A DNA stretch of 6,014 nucleotides from an uncultured Clostridia bacterium (GTDB lineage Bacteria; Bacillota; Clostridia; Peptostreptococcales; Anaerovoracaceae). The stretch covers positions 1 through 6,014 of the forward strand of contig CAMIWY010000095.1 in NCBI GenBank assembly GCA_946402595.1. Reading direction: 5' to 3'. The notes below the pieces were generated by a model. The model searched no databases and was not told the origin of the DNA. It saw only the letters and a list, made by a program, of their open reading frames with translations. Numbering within the stretch: position 1 is the first letter of the stretch; each line of letters starts with the position of its first letter. Positions 1-5,897 of the stretch are shown here, one piece after another. Both the position numbers and the translations under genes were made by a program.

Positions 1-620
1 CTCTTAGCAAGCTCAAGCCTTGTATCTGATATGTCAGTCGCGAAAACCTTAGCAGCACCCATGGCCTTAAGAGACTGTACAAGCAGAATGCCGATAGGGC
101 CGCAGCCCAGAACTACCGCGTTGGCGCCTTTGACCTCAGGAAATCTTCTGGCTGCATGAACTGTGACTGCCAGCGGCTCTATCATGGCTCCCTCGGAATA
201 TGTAAGTCTTTCCGGCAAAGCCGTAACATTGAGAGCCGGTGCAGCAAAATACTCGCTGGCTGCTCCGGTCGCCTGGAAACCCATTACCTTGAGATTCTCA
301 CAGCAATTGTACTTTCCGTGCCTGCACGGCCAGCACTCGCCGCATCTTATCTGGGGTTCTAATGTGACCTTCTGTCCTGGTGAAAATGCCTTAACATTTT
401 CGCCTACTGCAACTACCTGTCCCGCAACCTCATGTCCTTGTGTCACGGGGTACGATGTGTAAGGATGCGTACCATGATATACATGTATGTCGCTGCCGCA
501 AATTCCGATCTTCTTGATCTTTATCAGAACCTCATCCGCTTTCGGTTCAGGAACAGGTACATCTCTGAAAATGATATTCCCCGGCTCTGTCATCAACTGC
601 TGAATCATCGTCTTGTTCAT
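1..620 (-). CDS. Zinc-dependent medium-chain alcohol/polyol dehydrogenase (sorbitol dehydrogenase-like), C-terminus cut by window edge
   Basis: Likely a cytoplasmic NAD-dependent dehydrogenase that oxidises a secondary alcohol of a polyol or sugar. The window holds the first 206 codons; the family is usually about 340-350 residues, so roughly the last 40% lies beyond position 1. Visible motifs: catalytic zinc ligands C41 (GICGSD) and the GHE motif with H63/E64; the four structural-zinc cysteines C93, C96, C99 and C107 in the usual C-x2-C-x2-C-x7-C spacing; the IEPLAV segment with E148; and the Rossmann glycine motif GCGPIG at 172-177. D196, at the end of the next strand, favours NAD over NADP. 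The ATG at 620 is preceded by AGGGG (626-630) five bases away. It overlaps the stop of the upstream gene as ATGA, so the two are probably translationally coupled. Sorbitol, threonine and butanediol dehydrogenases share these motifs, so the substrate is open. Its place behind a sugar transporter favours a polyol or sugar. Confidence 0.9.
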   Translation of the reverse strand, partial: MNKTMIQQLMTEPGNIIFRDVPVPEPKADEVLIKIKKIGICGSDIHVYHGTHPYTSYPVTQGHEVAGQVVAVGENVKAFSPGQKVTLEPQIRCGECWPCRHGKYNCCENLKVMGFQATGAASEYFAAPALNVTALPERLTYSEGAMIEPLAVTVHAARRFPEVKGANAVVLGCGPIGILLVQSLKAMGAAKVFATDISDTRLELAK

Positions 621-1225
621 TTCTTCCCCTTTTTTGTAAAACTGCTTTCAAACTCTTCAATAAATCTTTTACCTGCAGGATAGTACTCCATGAGCTCATC
701 ATGGAAAGCATCGCACCACAAGCTCAGGCGCTTTTCTTCTCCAGAAGCAAGTGCAAACCCGCGCGATGCCATCCATATATCTTCACAGGCTTTTTTCTTC
801 TTTTCCTCCGCAGAAGCTTTCTTGAGACCTAATAATTTGCTCCCGTAATTGGCTCCGCTGCAGGTTGACAGATAGCGTTTTGCTACATTGCGGTATTCGT
901 GATACAGAATATTTTTTTCTGTTTCACTGAGTTCATCCGGATTTTCCAGATGCAGATCCCGAAGAGTCCCTTTGACCTCATTGCTTATTGCTTTTCCCAG
1001 CATCTTTCTTTTCTTGTACACGCCCGGAAGATATACCGCTTTCCACAGCCAGTTATCGACTCTGCGATCCGGATCTTTCTTATCCTGATAACGCTCACGA
1101 TACAGCATACGGCAGAATTCCCCTGTAGCCTCATCTATCTCAGTAAGTTTTTCAAACATGAGCCTGCGGTCGCGGGGACTCAGTATTTCAAAGTATTTTC
1201 CGAATGATCTGCTTAATTCTTTCAT
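617..1225 (-). CDS. Hypothetical helical protein, 202 aa, possibly the DUF6553 family
   Basis: I do not know a function for this protein. It resembles uncharacterised proteins of Lachnospiraceae that I recall as DUF6553, but that family name is from memory and uncertain. It has no signal peptide, no membrane segment and no recognisable catalytic motif. It is rich in Lys, Arg and Glu and looks mostly alpha-helical. The most distinctive segments are an aromatic/basic stretch at residues 54-73 (RRVDNWLWKAVYLPGVYKKR) and YLSTCSGANYGSKLLGL at 118-134, followed by a Lys/Glu-rich helix at about 136-148. I chose the ATG at 1225 because GGAG (1231-1234) sits five bases upstream. A longer TTG reading at 1246 would begin inside the U tract of the terminator. 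The stop overlaps the start of the zinc dehydrogenase (ATGA, 617-620), so the two were probably kept together, and a role in the same sugar pathway is a reasonable but unproven guess. Confidence 0.8.
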   Translation of the reverse strand: MKELSRSFGKYFEILSPRDRRLMFEKLTEIDEATGEFCRMLYRERYQDKKDPDRRVDNWLWKAVYLPGVYKKRKMLGKAISNEVKGTLRDLHLENPDELSETEKNILYHEYRNVAKRYLSTCSGANYGSKLLGLKKASAEEKKKKACEDIWMASRGFALASGEEKRLSLWCDAFHDELMEYYPAGKRFIEEFESSFTKKGKK

Positions 1226-1230
1226 GTCTG

Positions 1231-1234
1231 CTCC
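1231..1234 (-). promoter_or_regulatory. Ribosome binding site that sets the start of the hypothetical protein
   Basis: On the minus strand GGAG lies five bases before the ATG at 1225. It is the only Shine-Dalgarno-like element between the terminator U tract and the reading frame. It supports the 202-residue product over a 209-residue one starting at TTG 1246. Confidence 0.6.
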
Positions 1235-1244
1235 GTGTCCTGCC

Positions 1245-1281
1245 AAAAAGGCCCCGCCCCTACTCTGGGAACGGGGCCTTT
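1245..1281 (-). terminator. Intrinsic terminator after the ABC permease gene
   Basis: A perfect 10-bp stem pairs AAAGGCCCCG (1247-1256) with CGGGGCCTTT (1272-1281) around a 15-base loop that may add a small inner CCC/GGG pairing. Read on the minus strand, the hairpin ends in GGGGCC followed by five T residues (1245-1249), as in a rho-independent terminator. It begins 40 bases after the permease stop and ends only 19 bases before the start of the next gene on the same strand. The U tract is short, so partial read-through into the downstream pair is plausible. Confidence 0.8.
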
Positions 1282-1287
1282 ATAACA
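1279..1287 (-). promoter_or_regulatory. Possible extended -10 promoter element for the downstream gene pair
   Basis: On the minus strand the bases TGTTATAAA match an extended -10 element (TGn followed by TATAAA, one mismatch to TATAAT). No convincing -35 box lies 16-18 bases upstream. A transcript from here would start near 1272, at the end of the first arm of the terminator hairpin, so it could not form the full stem. This is a pattern match only and may be fortuitous. Confidence 0.25.
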
Positions 1288-1320
1288 GGAACTGTGTCTA
1301 GAGGAAAATAATGACTTCCA

Positions 1321-1348
1321 ATTATACTGTCTGGCGTTTTTTTGATAA
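1321..1348 (-). promoter_or_regulatory. Possible promoter at the end of the permease gene
   Basis: The minus strand carries a perfect TATAAT (1321-1326) whose TAA is the permease stop codon. A 4/6 -35 match, TTATCA (1343-1348), lies 16 bases upstream. Transcription would start near 1314 and read into the terminator hairpin before reaching the hypothetical gene. AT-rich gene ends produce TATAAT by chance, so support is weak. Confidence 0.25.
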
Positions 1349-2275
1349 GCAGTCAATACCTACAGCGATAGCAAGAACGATACCCTTAACTACCATCTGA
1401 GTATATTCACTTACATCCATCAGGATCATTCCATTTGTCAGAGATCCTATGATCAGTACGCCGGCAACAACGCCTGACATACGTCCTACACCACCATTTA
1501 CTGATACTCCGCCGAGTACTACGCATGTGATTACGTCGAACTCGAGTCCCTTACCTACGGTACTCTGAGCAGAGCCTGATCTTGACAGAAGTACGATTCC
1601 TGCAAGTCCTGCGAATAATCCGGAAAGAGCGTAGATAAGATATTTAACTCTGTTTACTCTGATTCCGGAAAGCTCTGCAGCCTCTTCGTTACCGCCGATT
1701 GCATAGAAGTAACGGCCGAAGTATGTCTTGTTGAGGATGAAGCTTCCGATTGCAAAGCAAAGGATCATGATGATCGCGCAGATTGGTACAGGTCCGATCG
1801 ACCAGCGTCCGAACAGTCCGAAATTTGAATCAAATCCTGCTATCGGACGTCCTCCGGAGATCAGATAAGCTACACCTTCGAAGATTGTCTGTGTAGCAAA
1901 TGTTGCGATCAGAGCCGGAATACCGATGGATGCAACCATAGCTCCGTTAAGAACGCCGATGAGAGTGGCCATTACCAGAGCTGCCAGAACTGCTATCCAC
2001 ATGTTCATTCCGCCATTTACCATGAGGAATGCGCATACTACGTTAACAAGTGTGATAATCGAACCGATTGACAGGTCGATGCCTGCAATCAGAATTACGA
2101 ATGTCATACCTATGGAAGCAATTCCGTAATATGATACCTGTCTGGCAATGTTAACAATATTGCTGCCAGTAATAAATGTACCGCCACTGGCGATGGCAAA
2201 TATAATTACTTCTATAATGAATACGATCCAGATCGCATTCGATTTGATCAGATTATTACCTTTAAGATTATTCAT
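1322..2275 (-). CDS. Sugar ABC transporter permease (RbsC/MglC-type, BPD_transp_2 family)
   Basis: Integral membrane channel subunit of a CUT2-class sugar importer, probably acting as a homodimer with the ATPase encoded just upstream. The 317-residue product has a hydrophobic first helix at about 14-30 and a run of further membrane segments. It carries the conserved GIDLSIGS motif (65-72) of ribose/galactose/xylose permeases. The cytoplasmic segment FGRYFYAIGGNEEAAELSGI (186-205) corresponds to the ATPase-coupling loop region of this family. Late glycine-rich segments (LGGVSVNGGVGR, 254-265) are also typical. The length is normal for the family. I chose the ATG at 2275, not the upstream ATG at 2311, because AAGGAGGC sits nine bases before 2275 and the ATPase stop is one base upstream (TGA-T-ATG). 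An earlier start would overlap the ATPase gene and lengthen the N-terminus without a ribosome binding site. The substrate cannot be told from the permease. Confidence 0.95.
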   Translation of the reverse strand: MNNLKGNNLIKSNAIWIVFIIEVIIFAIASGGTFITGSNIVNIARQVSYYGIASIGMTFVILIAGIDLSIGSIITLVNVVCAFLMVNGGMNMWIAVLAALVMATLIGVLNGAMVASIGIPALIATFATQTIFEGVAYLISGGRPIAGFDSNFGLFGRWSIGPVPICAIIMILCFAIGSFILNKTYFGRYFYAIGGNEEAAELSGIRVNRVKYLIYALSGLFAGLAGIVLLSRSGSAQSTVGKGLEFDVITCVVLGGVSVNGGVGRMSGVVAGVLIIGSLTNGMILMDVSEYTQMVVKGIVLAIAVGIDCLSKKRQTV

Positions 2276-2276
2276 A

Positions 2277-3806
2277 TCAGGATGCCTCCTTAGTGTCTGC
2301 ATTATCCGCATTATCTACGATAGCTGATGCGAGTGTCATAATAGTATCAGCGTTAAATTCTTCTTTCTGAAGTTCGCCTGTCATCTGGTGCTCTGCCAGA
2401 ACTATGATTCTGTCAGACATACCTATAAGTTCCTCCATCTCAGATGAGATCATGAGTACACTGTGACCTGACTCAACGAGATCATTAATCAGTTTATATA
2501 TCTCGTACTTTGCTCCGACATCTATACCTCTGGTAGGCTCATCAAATATGATAAGCTGAGATTTAGCTGCCAGCCATTTTCCGAGGATGACCTTCTGCTG
2601 ATTACCTCCGGAAAGGTTTCTTACAAGCTGATTGACACTCGGACACTTGATCTGTATTTCCTTGCGGTACTTCTCAGCATTTTCTTTTTCAATTGATGCA
2701 TCAATAACGCTTGCCTTGGAAATGCGCTCATAAATAGGCATGTTGATGTTATTCTTAATGGAGTTTGTCAGAAGAGCTCCATGGCGTTTACGGTCTTCAG
2801 GAACCAGCGCTATACCCAGATCGATTGCCTCTCTAGGGGATTTCGGATTGATTTCCTTACCATTAAGCAGTATCTGACCTGAAGTCTTTGCTTTTGCCCC
2901 GAATATGACCTCTGCAAGCTCAGTGCGTCCGGCACCTACCAGTCCGCCAAGTCCGAGTACTTCACCTGCATGGATCTTAAGGCTCATGTCCTCATCACCA
3001 TTGCCGTACACGTTCTTGAGCTCAAGAACGACTTTGCTCTTATCGATGCAAGGCTTTCTAGGCGGGAACTGCTGTGTCATCTCACGGCCTACCATCAGTT
3101 TGATGAGTTCATCTACAGTAGCCTTAGGTGTGATGAGAGTATCAACATATTCTCCGTCTCTTATAACTTCTATACGGTCAGACAGCCGGAAAATCTCCTC
3201 AAGTCTGTGTGAGATATAGATGATGGAAACGCCTTTTTCACGCAGCAGTTCTACGACCTTGAACATATTTTCAACTTCATTGGTCGTCAGCGGTGCACTA
3301 GGCTCATCCATGATGAGAACCTGAGCGTTCTGCTGTATAGCTTTGGCGATTTCTATCATCTGCTGATATCCTACTGAAAGATTCTTTACAAGTTCTCTCG
3401 GATCGATCTTGATCTGAAGCTGGTCGAAAGCTTTCCTGGCTTCCTCTTCCATTGCATTTCTGTCAATTACCATTCCCTTGCGGATAGGTCTTCCGAGAAA
3501 GAGGTTTTCTGCCGCAGATAGTTCTCCTACGTTATTAAATTCCTGATAAATAATTGCTATGCCGTTTTCTGCCGCAAGCTGCGGAGTCATACGGTCAAAT
3601 TCTTTTCCGTTAATTTTAATTTTCCCGGATGTAGGGACAACAGCACCGGAGCAGCATTTGATAAGTGTGGACTTTCCTGCGCCGTTCTCTCCGATGAGTC
3701 CAAGAACTTCACCTCTCCTGAGCTGGAGTGTTACGTCCTTAAGAGCTACAACACCCGGATACTCTTTCCTGATGTGTTCCAGTTCCAGAACAAAATCTTC
3801 ACTCAT
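2277..3806 (-). CDS. Sugar ABC transporter ATP-binding protein, two tandem nucleotide-binding domains (RbsA/MglA-type)
   Basis: Cytoplasmic ATPase that powers the adjacent permease. Its 509 residues match the usual 490-515 of fused CUT2 ATPases. Domain 1 has Walker A GENGAGKST (39-47), the Q-loop YQE (87-89), signature LSVGYQQ (143-149), Walker B LIMDEPS (164-170) and the H-loop His at SH (199-200). Domain 2 has a Walker A-like GLVGAGRTEL (288-297) in which the catalytic Lys is Arg, PEDRK (336-340), the canonical signature LSGGNQQK (398-405) and Walker B LIIFDEPTRGID (418-429). Its H-loop region reads ISSE (453-456), with no His. The degenerate second site is normal for this family, so one of the two sites is expected to hydrolyse ATP. 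The ATG at 3806 is preceded by GGAGGT (3813-3818) six bases away. The C-terminal tail contains an Asp-Asn-Ala repeat encoded by a short tandem DNA repeat (2299-2316). The gene sits between the binding protein and the permease, the usual order. Confidence 0.97.
   Translation of the reverse strand: MSEDFVLELEHIRKEYPGVVALKDVTLQLRRGEVLGLIGENGAGKSTLIKCCSGAVVPTSGKIKINGKEFDRMTPQLAAENGIAIIYQEFNNVGELSAAENLFLGRPIRKGMVIDRNAMEEEARKAFDQLQIKIDPRELVKNLSVGYQQMIEIAKAIQQNAQVLIMDEPSAPLTTNEVENMFKVVELLREKGVSIIYISHRLEEIFRLSDRIEVIRDGEYVDTLITPKATVDELIKLMVGREMTQQFPPRKPCIDKSKVVLELKNVYGNGDEDMSLKIHAGEVLGLGGLVGAGRTELAEVIFGAKAKTSGQILLNGKEINPKSPREAIDLGIALVPEDRKRHGALLTNSIKNNINMPIYERISKASVIDASIEKENAEKYRKEIQIKCPSVNQLVRNLSGGNQQKVILGKWLAAKSQLIIFDEPTRGIDVGAKYEIYKLINDLVESGHSVLMISSEMEELIGMSDRIIVLAEHQMTGELQKEEFNADTIMTLASAIVDNADNADTKEAS
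2285..2291 (-). promoter_or_regulatory. Ribosome binding site of the permease, inside the end of the ATPase gene
   Basis: AAGGAGG on the minus strand lies nine bases before the ATG at 2275 and within the last codons of the ATPase (Lys-Glu-Ala-Ser). It fixes the permease start at 2275 and implies that translation of the two subunits is closely linked. Confidence 0.8.
2299..2316. repeat. Two 9-bp near-identical tandem units in the ATPase C-terminal tail
   Basis: GCATTATCC (2299-2307) is followed directly by GCATTATCT (2308-2316). The units are identical at eight of nine positions and encode the DNADNAD segment near the ATPase C-terminus. Being a multiple of three, a gain or loss of a unit would keep the reading frame. 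Confidence 0.6.
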
Positions 3807-3832
3807 ACAGTTACCTCCCTTAGGTTAGATGA

Positions 3833-3856
3833 GTGCCCCCGCATTCGCGGGGACAC
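3833..3856 (-). other. Intergenic RNA stem-loop between binding-protein and ATPase genes
   Basis: In the 77-base gap between the binding-protein stop and the ATPase start, GTGCCCCCGC (3833-3842) pairs with GCGGGGACAC (3847-3856) around a four-base loop. In the minus-strand RNA the one imperfect position is a G-U pair and the loop is GAAU. No U tract follows, so this is less likely a strong terminator. Such stem-loops behind binding-protein genes are known to protect the upstream mRNA 3' end, giving more binding protein than membrane subunits. That role here is inferred from position. Confidence 0.65.
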
Positions 3857-3883
3857 TTTACTGATTACTGAATGAACTTGTTT

Positions 3884-4963
3884 TTACTTCATTCCTGCGC
3901 TGATAGCTTCTACGTTGTCAGCTGTAATAGGAGCGACACCGCGGAATACGTTCTGCTGCTCAAGTGAATCGCTGAGGATGAATGCGAACATTGCTGCGCA
4001 GGATGCTGCTGTGTCCTCATCAGATCCCTCGAATCCGATAATTCCCTTAGCAGGGTATGTAGGATCTGCGAGCTGCTCGAGCTGCTGTTTGGTAACATCT
4101 GTTGTGAATACGCCCATGTCCTCAGGAATATTTCCGCCTGTGTGGATCTGGAGAGCTTCGTCAGCACCGATCATAGCGCCTGCGCCGATACCTGTTACAA
4201 CTTTGCAGTCAGGGTTCTTCTGAAGGATTGTCTCCATTGCTGTCTGAGCTGCGTTTGCGTCGATAGCTGCCTGATTTGCAACTACTTCGTACTTGCCGGC
4301 TGCTACTTCCTCAAGACCCTTCATGATTCCTTCTTCTCTCTCAAGGAGAATTGTTGTCTGCGGATATCCGATAACTGTTACCTGAGCCTGATTGTCTTCG
4401 CTGTAGTGCTCATTGATGAAATCACCGCAGAGTTTACCGATAGCGATACCGAGGTCTGTGTTGTTAAGGATCCAGTTACCATCAGTGTTAGTCATAGGGT
4501 CATCCCAGCACATTACCTTGATGCCTGCATCACGAGCTTCTTTGCATGTATCCTCTACAGCAGCAGCATCTGAAGGATGTACCATGATGAGATCGCACTT
4601 GGATGATACGAAATTCTCGATCTGTCCGATCTGTGTAGCAGAACTGTCATCACATGCTACGATAGTTACGCTTGCTCCATTTGCTTCAAGAACTTCCTGA
4701 AGAGCTGTCATTACGCCAGCCCAGTAAGCATTCTGGAGTGACTGAATAGTGATACCGATCTTCTTGCCGTTCAGAACTGACAGGTCTGCTTCAGCATAGA
4801 ATTCAGGACTTGCCTGGATACCTTCTGTTGCTGCAGTATCTGTTGCCTCAGTTGCTTCTCCGCCATCAGCTGATCCAGCATCTTCACCCTTGTTTACACA
4901 GCCGGTAAAGAGAGCGAGGATGAGTGTTGCCATGCAAAGCATTGCCAAAATACGCTTCTTCAT
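3884..4963 (-). CDS. Sugar ABC transporter substrate-binding lipoprotein (Peripla_BP_4 / RbsB-like)
   Basis: Extracytoplasmic receptor that captures the substrate and delivers it to the permease. The 359-residue precursor has a lipoprotein signal: basic MKKR, a hydrophobic core at about 5-19 and lipobox LFTGC with the lipidated Cys at 22. A Thr/Ala/Glu/Asp/Gly-rich linker runs to about residue 52. The binding fold begins near 66 (GKKIGITIQSLQNAYWAGV), as in ribose/galactose-type proteins. Candidate ligand contacts include N78, Y80, W81, D105, the WDDP segment (153-156), R209 and D289. The region GIGAGAMIGADEAL (258-271) aligns with the strand where RbsB has a ligand-binding Asn followed by Asp; neither is present, suggesting a ligand different from ribose. 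Start: the ATG at 4963 follows AAAGGAGA by a short gap (AGGAG core 4970-4974). It is the second gene of the cluster, 78 bases after the dehydrogenase stop. Confidence 0.95.
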   Translation of the reverse strand: MKKRILAMLCMATLILALFTGCVNKGEDAGSADGGEATEATDTAATEGIQASPEFYAEADLSVLNGKKIGITIQSLQNAYWAGVMTALQEVLEANGASVTIVACDDSSATQIGQIENFVSSKCDLIMVHPSDAAAVEDTCKEARDAGIKVMCWDDPMTNTDGNWILNNTDLGIAIGKLCGDFINEHYSEDNQAQVTVIGYPQTTILLEREEGIMKGLEEVAAGKYEVVANQAAIDANAAQTAMETILQKNPDCKVVTGIGAGAMIGADEALQIHTGGNIPEDMGVFTTDVTKQQLEQLADPTYPAKGIIGFEGSDEDTAASCAAMFAFILSDSLEQQNVFRGVAPITADNVEAISAGMK

Positions 4964-5000
4964 AATGATCTCCTTTCACTAAGTGACTTTTATTATGGGT

Positions 5001-5033
5001 TTAATCAACGCTCCTCCTTTAGAGCGAAATTAA
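5001..5033 (-). other. Imperfect stem-loop in the dehydrogenase/binding-protein gap
   Basis: CGCTC (5009-5013) pairs with GAGCG (5022-5026). Outside this, TTAAT (5001-5005) pairs with ATTAA (5029-5033) across a small internal loop. On the minus strand the apical loop and part of the stem contain AAAGGAGG, a Shine-Dalgarno-like sequence. There is no U tract, so it is not a clear terminator. It may mark RNA processing between the first gene and the transporter genes. The rest of the gap has the binding protein's own ribosome binding site and no convincing promoter. Confidence 0.35.
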
Positions 5034-5041
5034 CAGTGAAT

Positions 5042-5818
5042 TTAGAAGCATGTGAATGCTCCGTCGAGTGAGAAATCTGCACCTGTCGTGAAACTTGCTG
5101 TGTCACCTGCCAGATAAACGCATATGGATTCGAGTTCTTCAGGTTTCCCGAGTCTTCCTGTAGGAGCCATCGCATTCCACTGCTCGATCAGCGGCTGGAG
5201 TGTCGGTGATGACAGTGTCAGATCTGTTCCGATGTATCCAGGGCTGATGCTGTTGACTCTTACGCCTCTCTTCGCCCACTCAACAGCGAGCGACTTGGTA
5301 AGCTGGATGACTCCAGCCTTGGATGCGTTGTATGCACACTGCGGCTGAGGAACATTTACGATATGAGCCGACATTGAAGCAGTGTTGATGATCGAACCGC
5401 CGCCGTTAGCCAGCATATATCTGCCTGCGATCGTATCAGTAAGGAATACGCTGTTGAGGTTGACATCAATATTCTTCTTCCACTGCGCATATGTCATCTC
5501 ATCTGCAGGTGCGTTGATGCAGATGCCTGCATTGGCATGACAAAAGTCAAGTCCGCCAAGTTCACTTACTACCTGATCTACCATGGCCTTGACCTGATCT
5601 TCATCAGTTACATCACACTTCAGCGCAATCACTTTGCGTCCGGTTGCTTCTGCAATCTCTGCGGCAGTAGCCTGCGCAGTCTCAAGATCCATGTCTACGA
5701 TCGCTACATCAGCACCCGCTTCAGCAAAAGCGGTAGCAGTGCATTTGCCGATGCCTCTTGCAGCTCCGGTCACGAAGCCCTTCTTGCCATCAAGTCTCAT
5801 CTTTTCTACGATTCCCAT
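5042..5818 (-). CDS. Short-chain dehydrogenase/reductase, sugar or polyol type (sorbose reductase / polyol dehydrogenase-like)
   Basis: Cytoplasmic NAD(P)-dependent oxidoreductase of the classical SDR family; its 258 residues are a typical length. Motifs in order: cofactor glycine motif TGAARGIG (17-24); an acidic residue after the second strand (D42 in IVDMD), which favours NAD(H); the adenine-pocket CDV (68-70); NAG (96-98); Asn of the tetrad N120 (DVNLN); catalytic Ser in TASMS (S148 or S150); Tyr163 and Lys167 in the YNASK motif; and SPGYIGTD (192-199). The stretch around ASMSAHIVNVPQPQ and the LAVEWAKRGVRVNSISPGY block resemble sorbose reductase and mannitol/xylulose reductase-type SDRs, from memory, so a sugar or polyol substrate is likely but unproven. 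The ATG at 5818 follows an AAAGGAG ribosome binding site (5826-5832) with seven bases between. It is the first gene after the promoter and likely co-transcribed with the ABC transporter genes. Gluconate or 3-oxoacyl reductase-like activity is the main alternative. Confidence 0.93.
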   Translation of the reverse strand: MGIVEKMRLDGKKGFVTGAARGIGKCTATAFAEAGADVAIVDMDLETAQATAAEIAEATGRKVIALKCDVTDEDQVKAMVDQVVSELGGLDFCHANAGICINAPADEMTYAQWKKNIDVNLNSVFLTDTIAGRYMLANGGGSIINTASMSAHIVNVPQPQCAYNASKAGVIQLTKSLAVEWAKRGVRVNSISPGYIGTDLTLSSPTLQPLIEQWNAMAPTGRLGKPEELESICVYLAGDTASFTTGADFSLDGAFTCF

Positions 5819-5866
5819 TTTGTCTCTCCTTTAATTATCTAATTACGAAAAAGTATTTTGATAATT

Positions 5867-5888
5867 TATTTTGTAAAAACATTTTACA
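5867..5888. promoter_or_regulatory. Candidate downstream operator: TGTAAAA-ACA-TTTTACA palindrome
   Basis: A perfect 7-3-7 palindrome, TGTAAAA-ACA-TTTTACA (5872-5888), lies just downstream of the predicted transcription start (about 5891). Its left part extends to TATTTTGTAAAA (5867-5878), which is the exact 12-bp reverse complement of 5909-5920 within the promoter. This placement suits a repressor. The cognate regulator is not in the window. Confidence 0.5.
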
Positions 5889-5897
5889 TTTTTCTAT

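Noticed and set aside
156..683. Plus-strand open reading frames over the zinc dehydrogenase.
   Set aside because: The minus-strand frame has all zinc and cofactor motifs of a known family. The plus-strand products resemble nothing and overlap it fully.
1226..1246. Longer reading of the hypothetical protein from a TTG at 1246 (seven extra residues).
   Set aside because: The TTG falls in the U tract of the terminator and has no ribosome binding site, whereas ATG 1225 has GGAG five bases upstream.
2276..2311. Longer permease start at ATG 2311, adding twelve residues.
   Set aside because: It would overlap the ATPase coding end, lacks a ribosome binding site, and adds a basic stretch before the expected N-terminus. 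ATG 2275 has AAGGAGG at proper distance.
3910..4573. Open reading frames on both strands overlapping the binding-protein gene.
   Set aside because: They are frame shadows of a well-supported lipoprotein gene, and their translations show no recognisable domain.
4984..5005. Possible nine-codon leader peptide starting at TTG after the AAAGGAGG in the dehydrogenase/binding-protein gap.
   Set aside because: The start is non-ATG, the spacing is only four bases, the peptide has no informative residue runs, and no attenuator follows.
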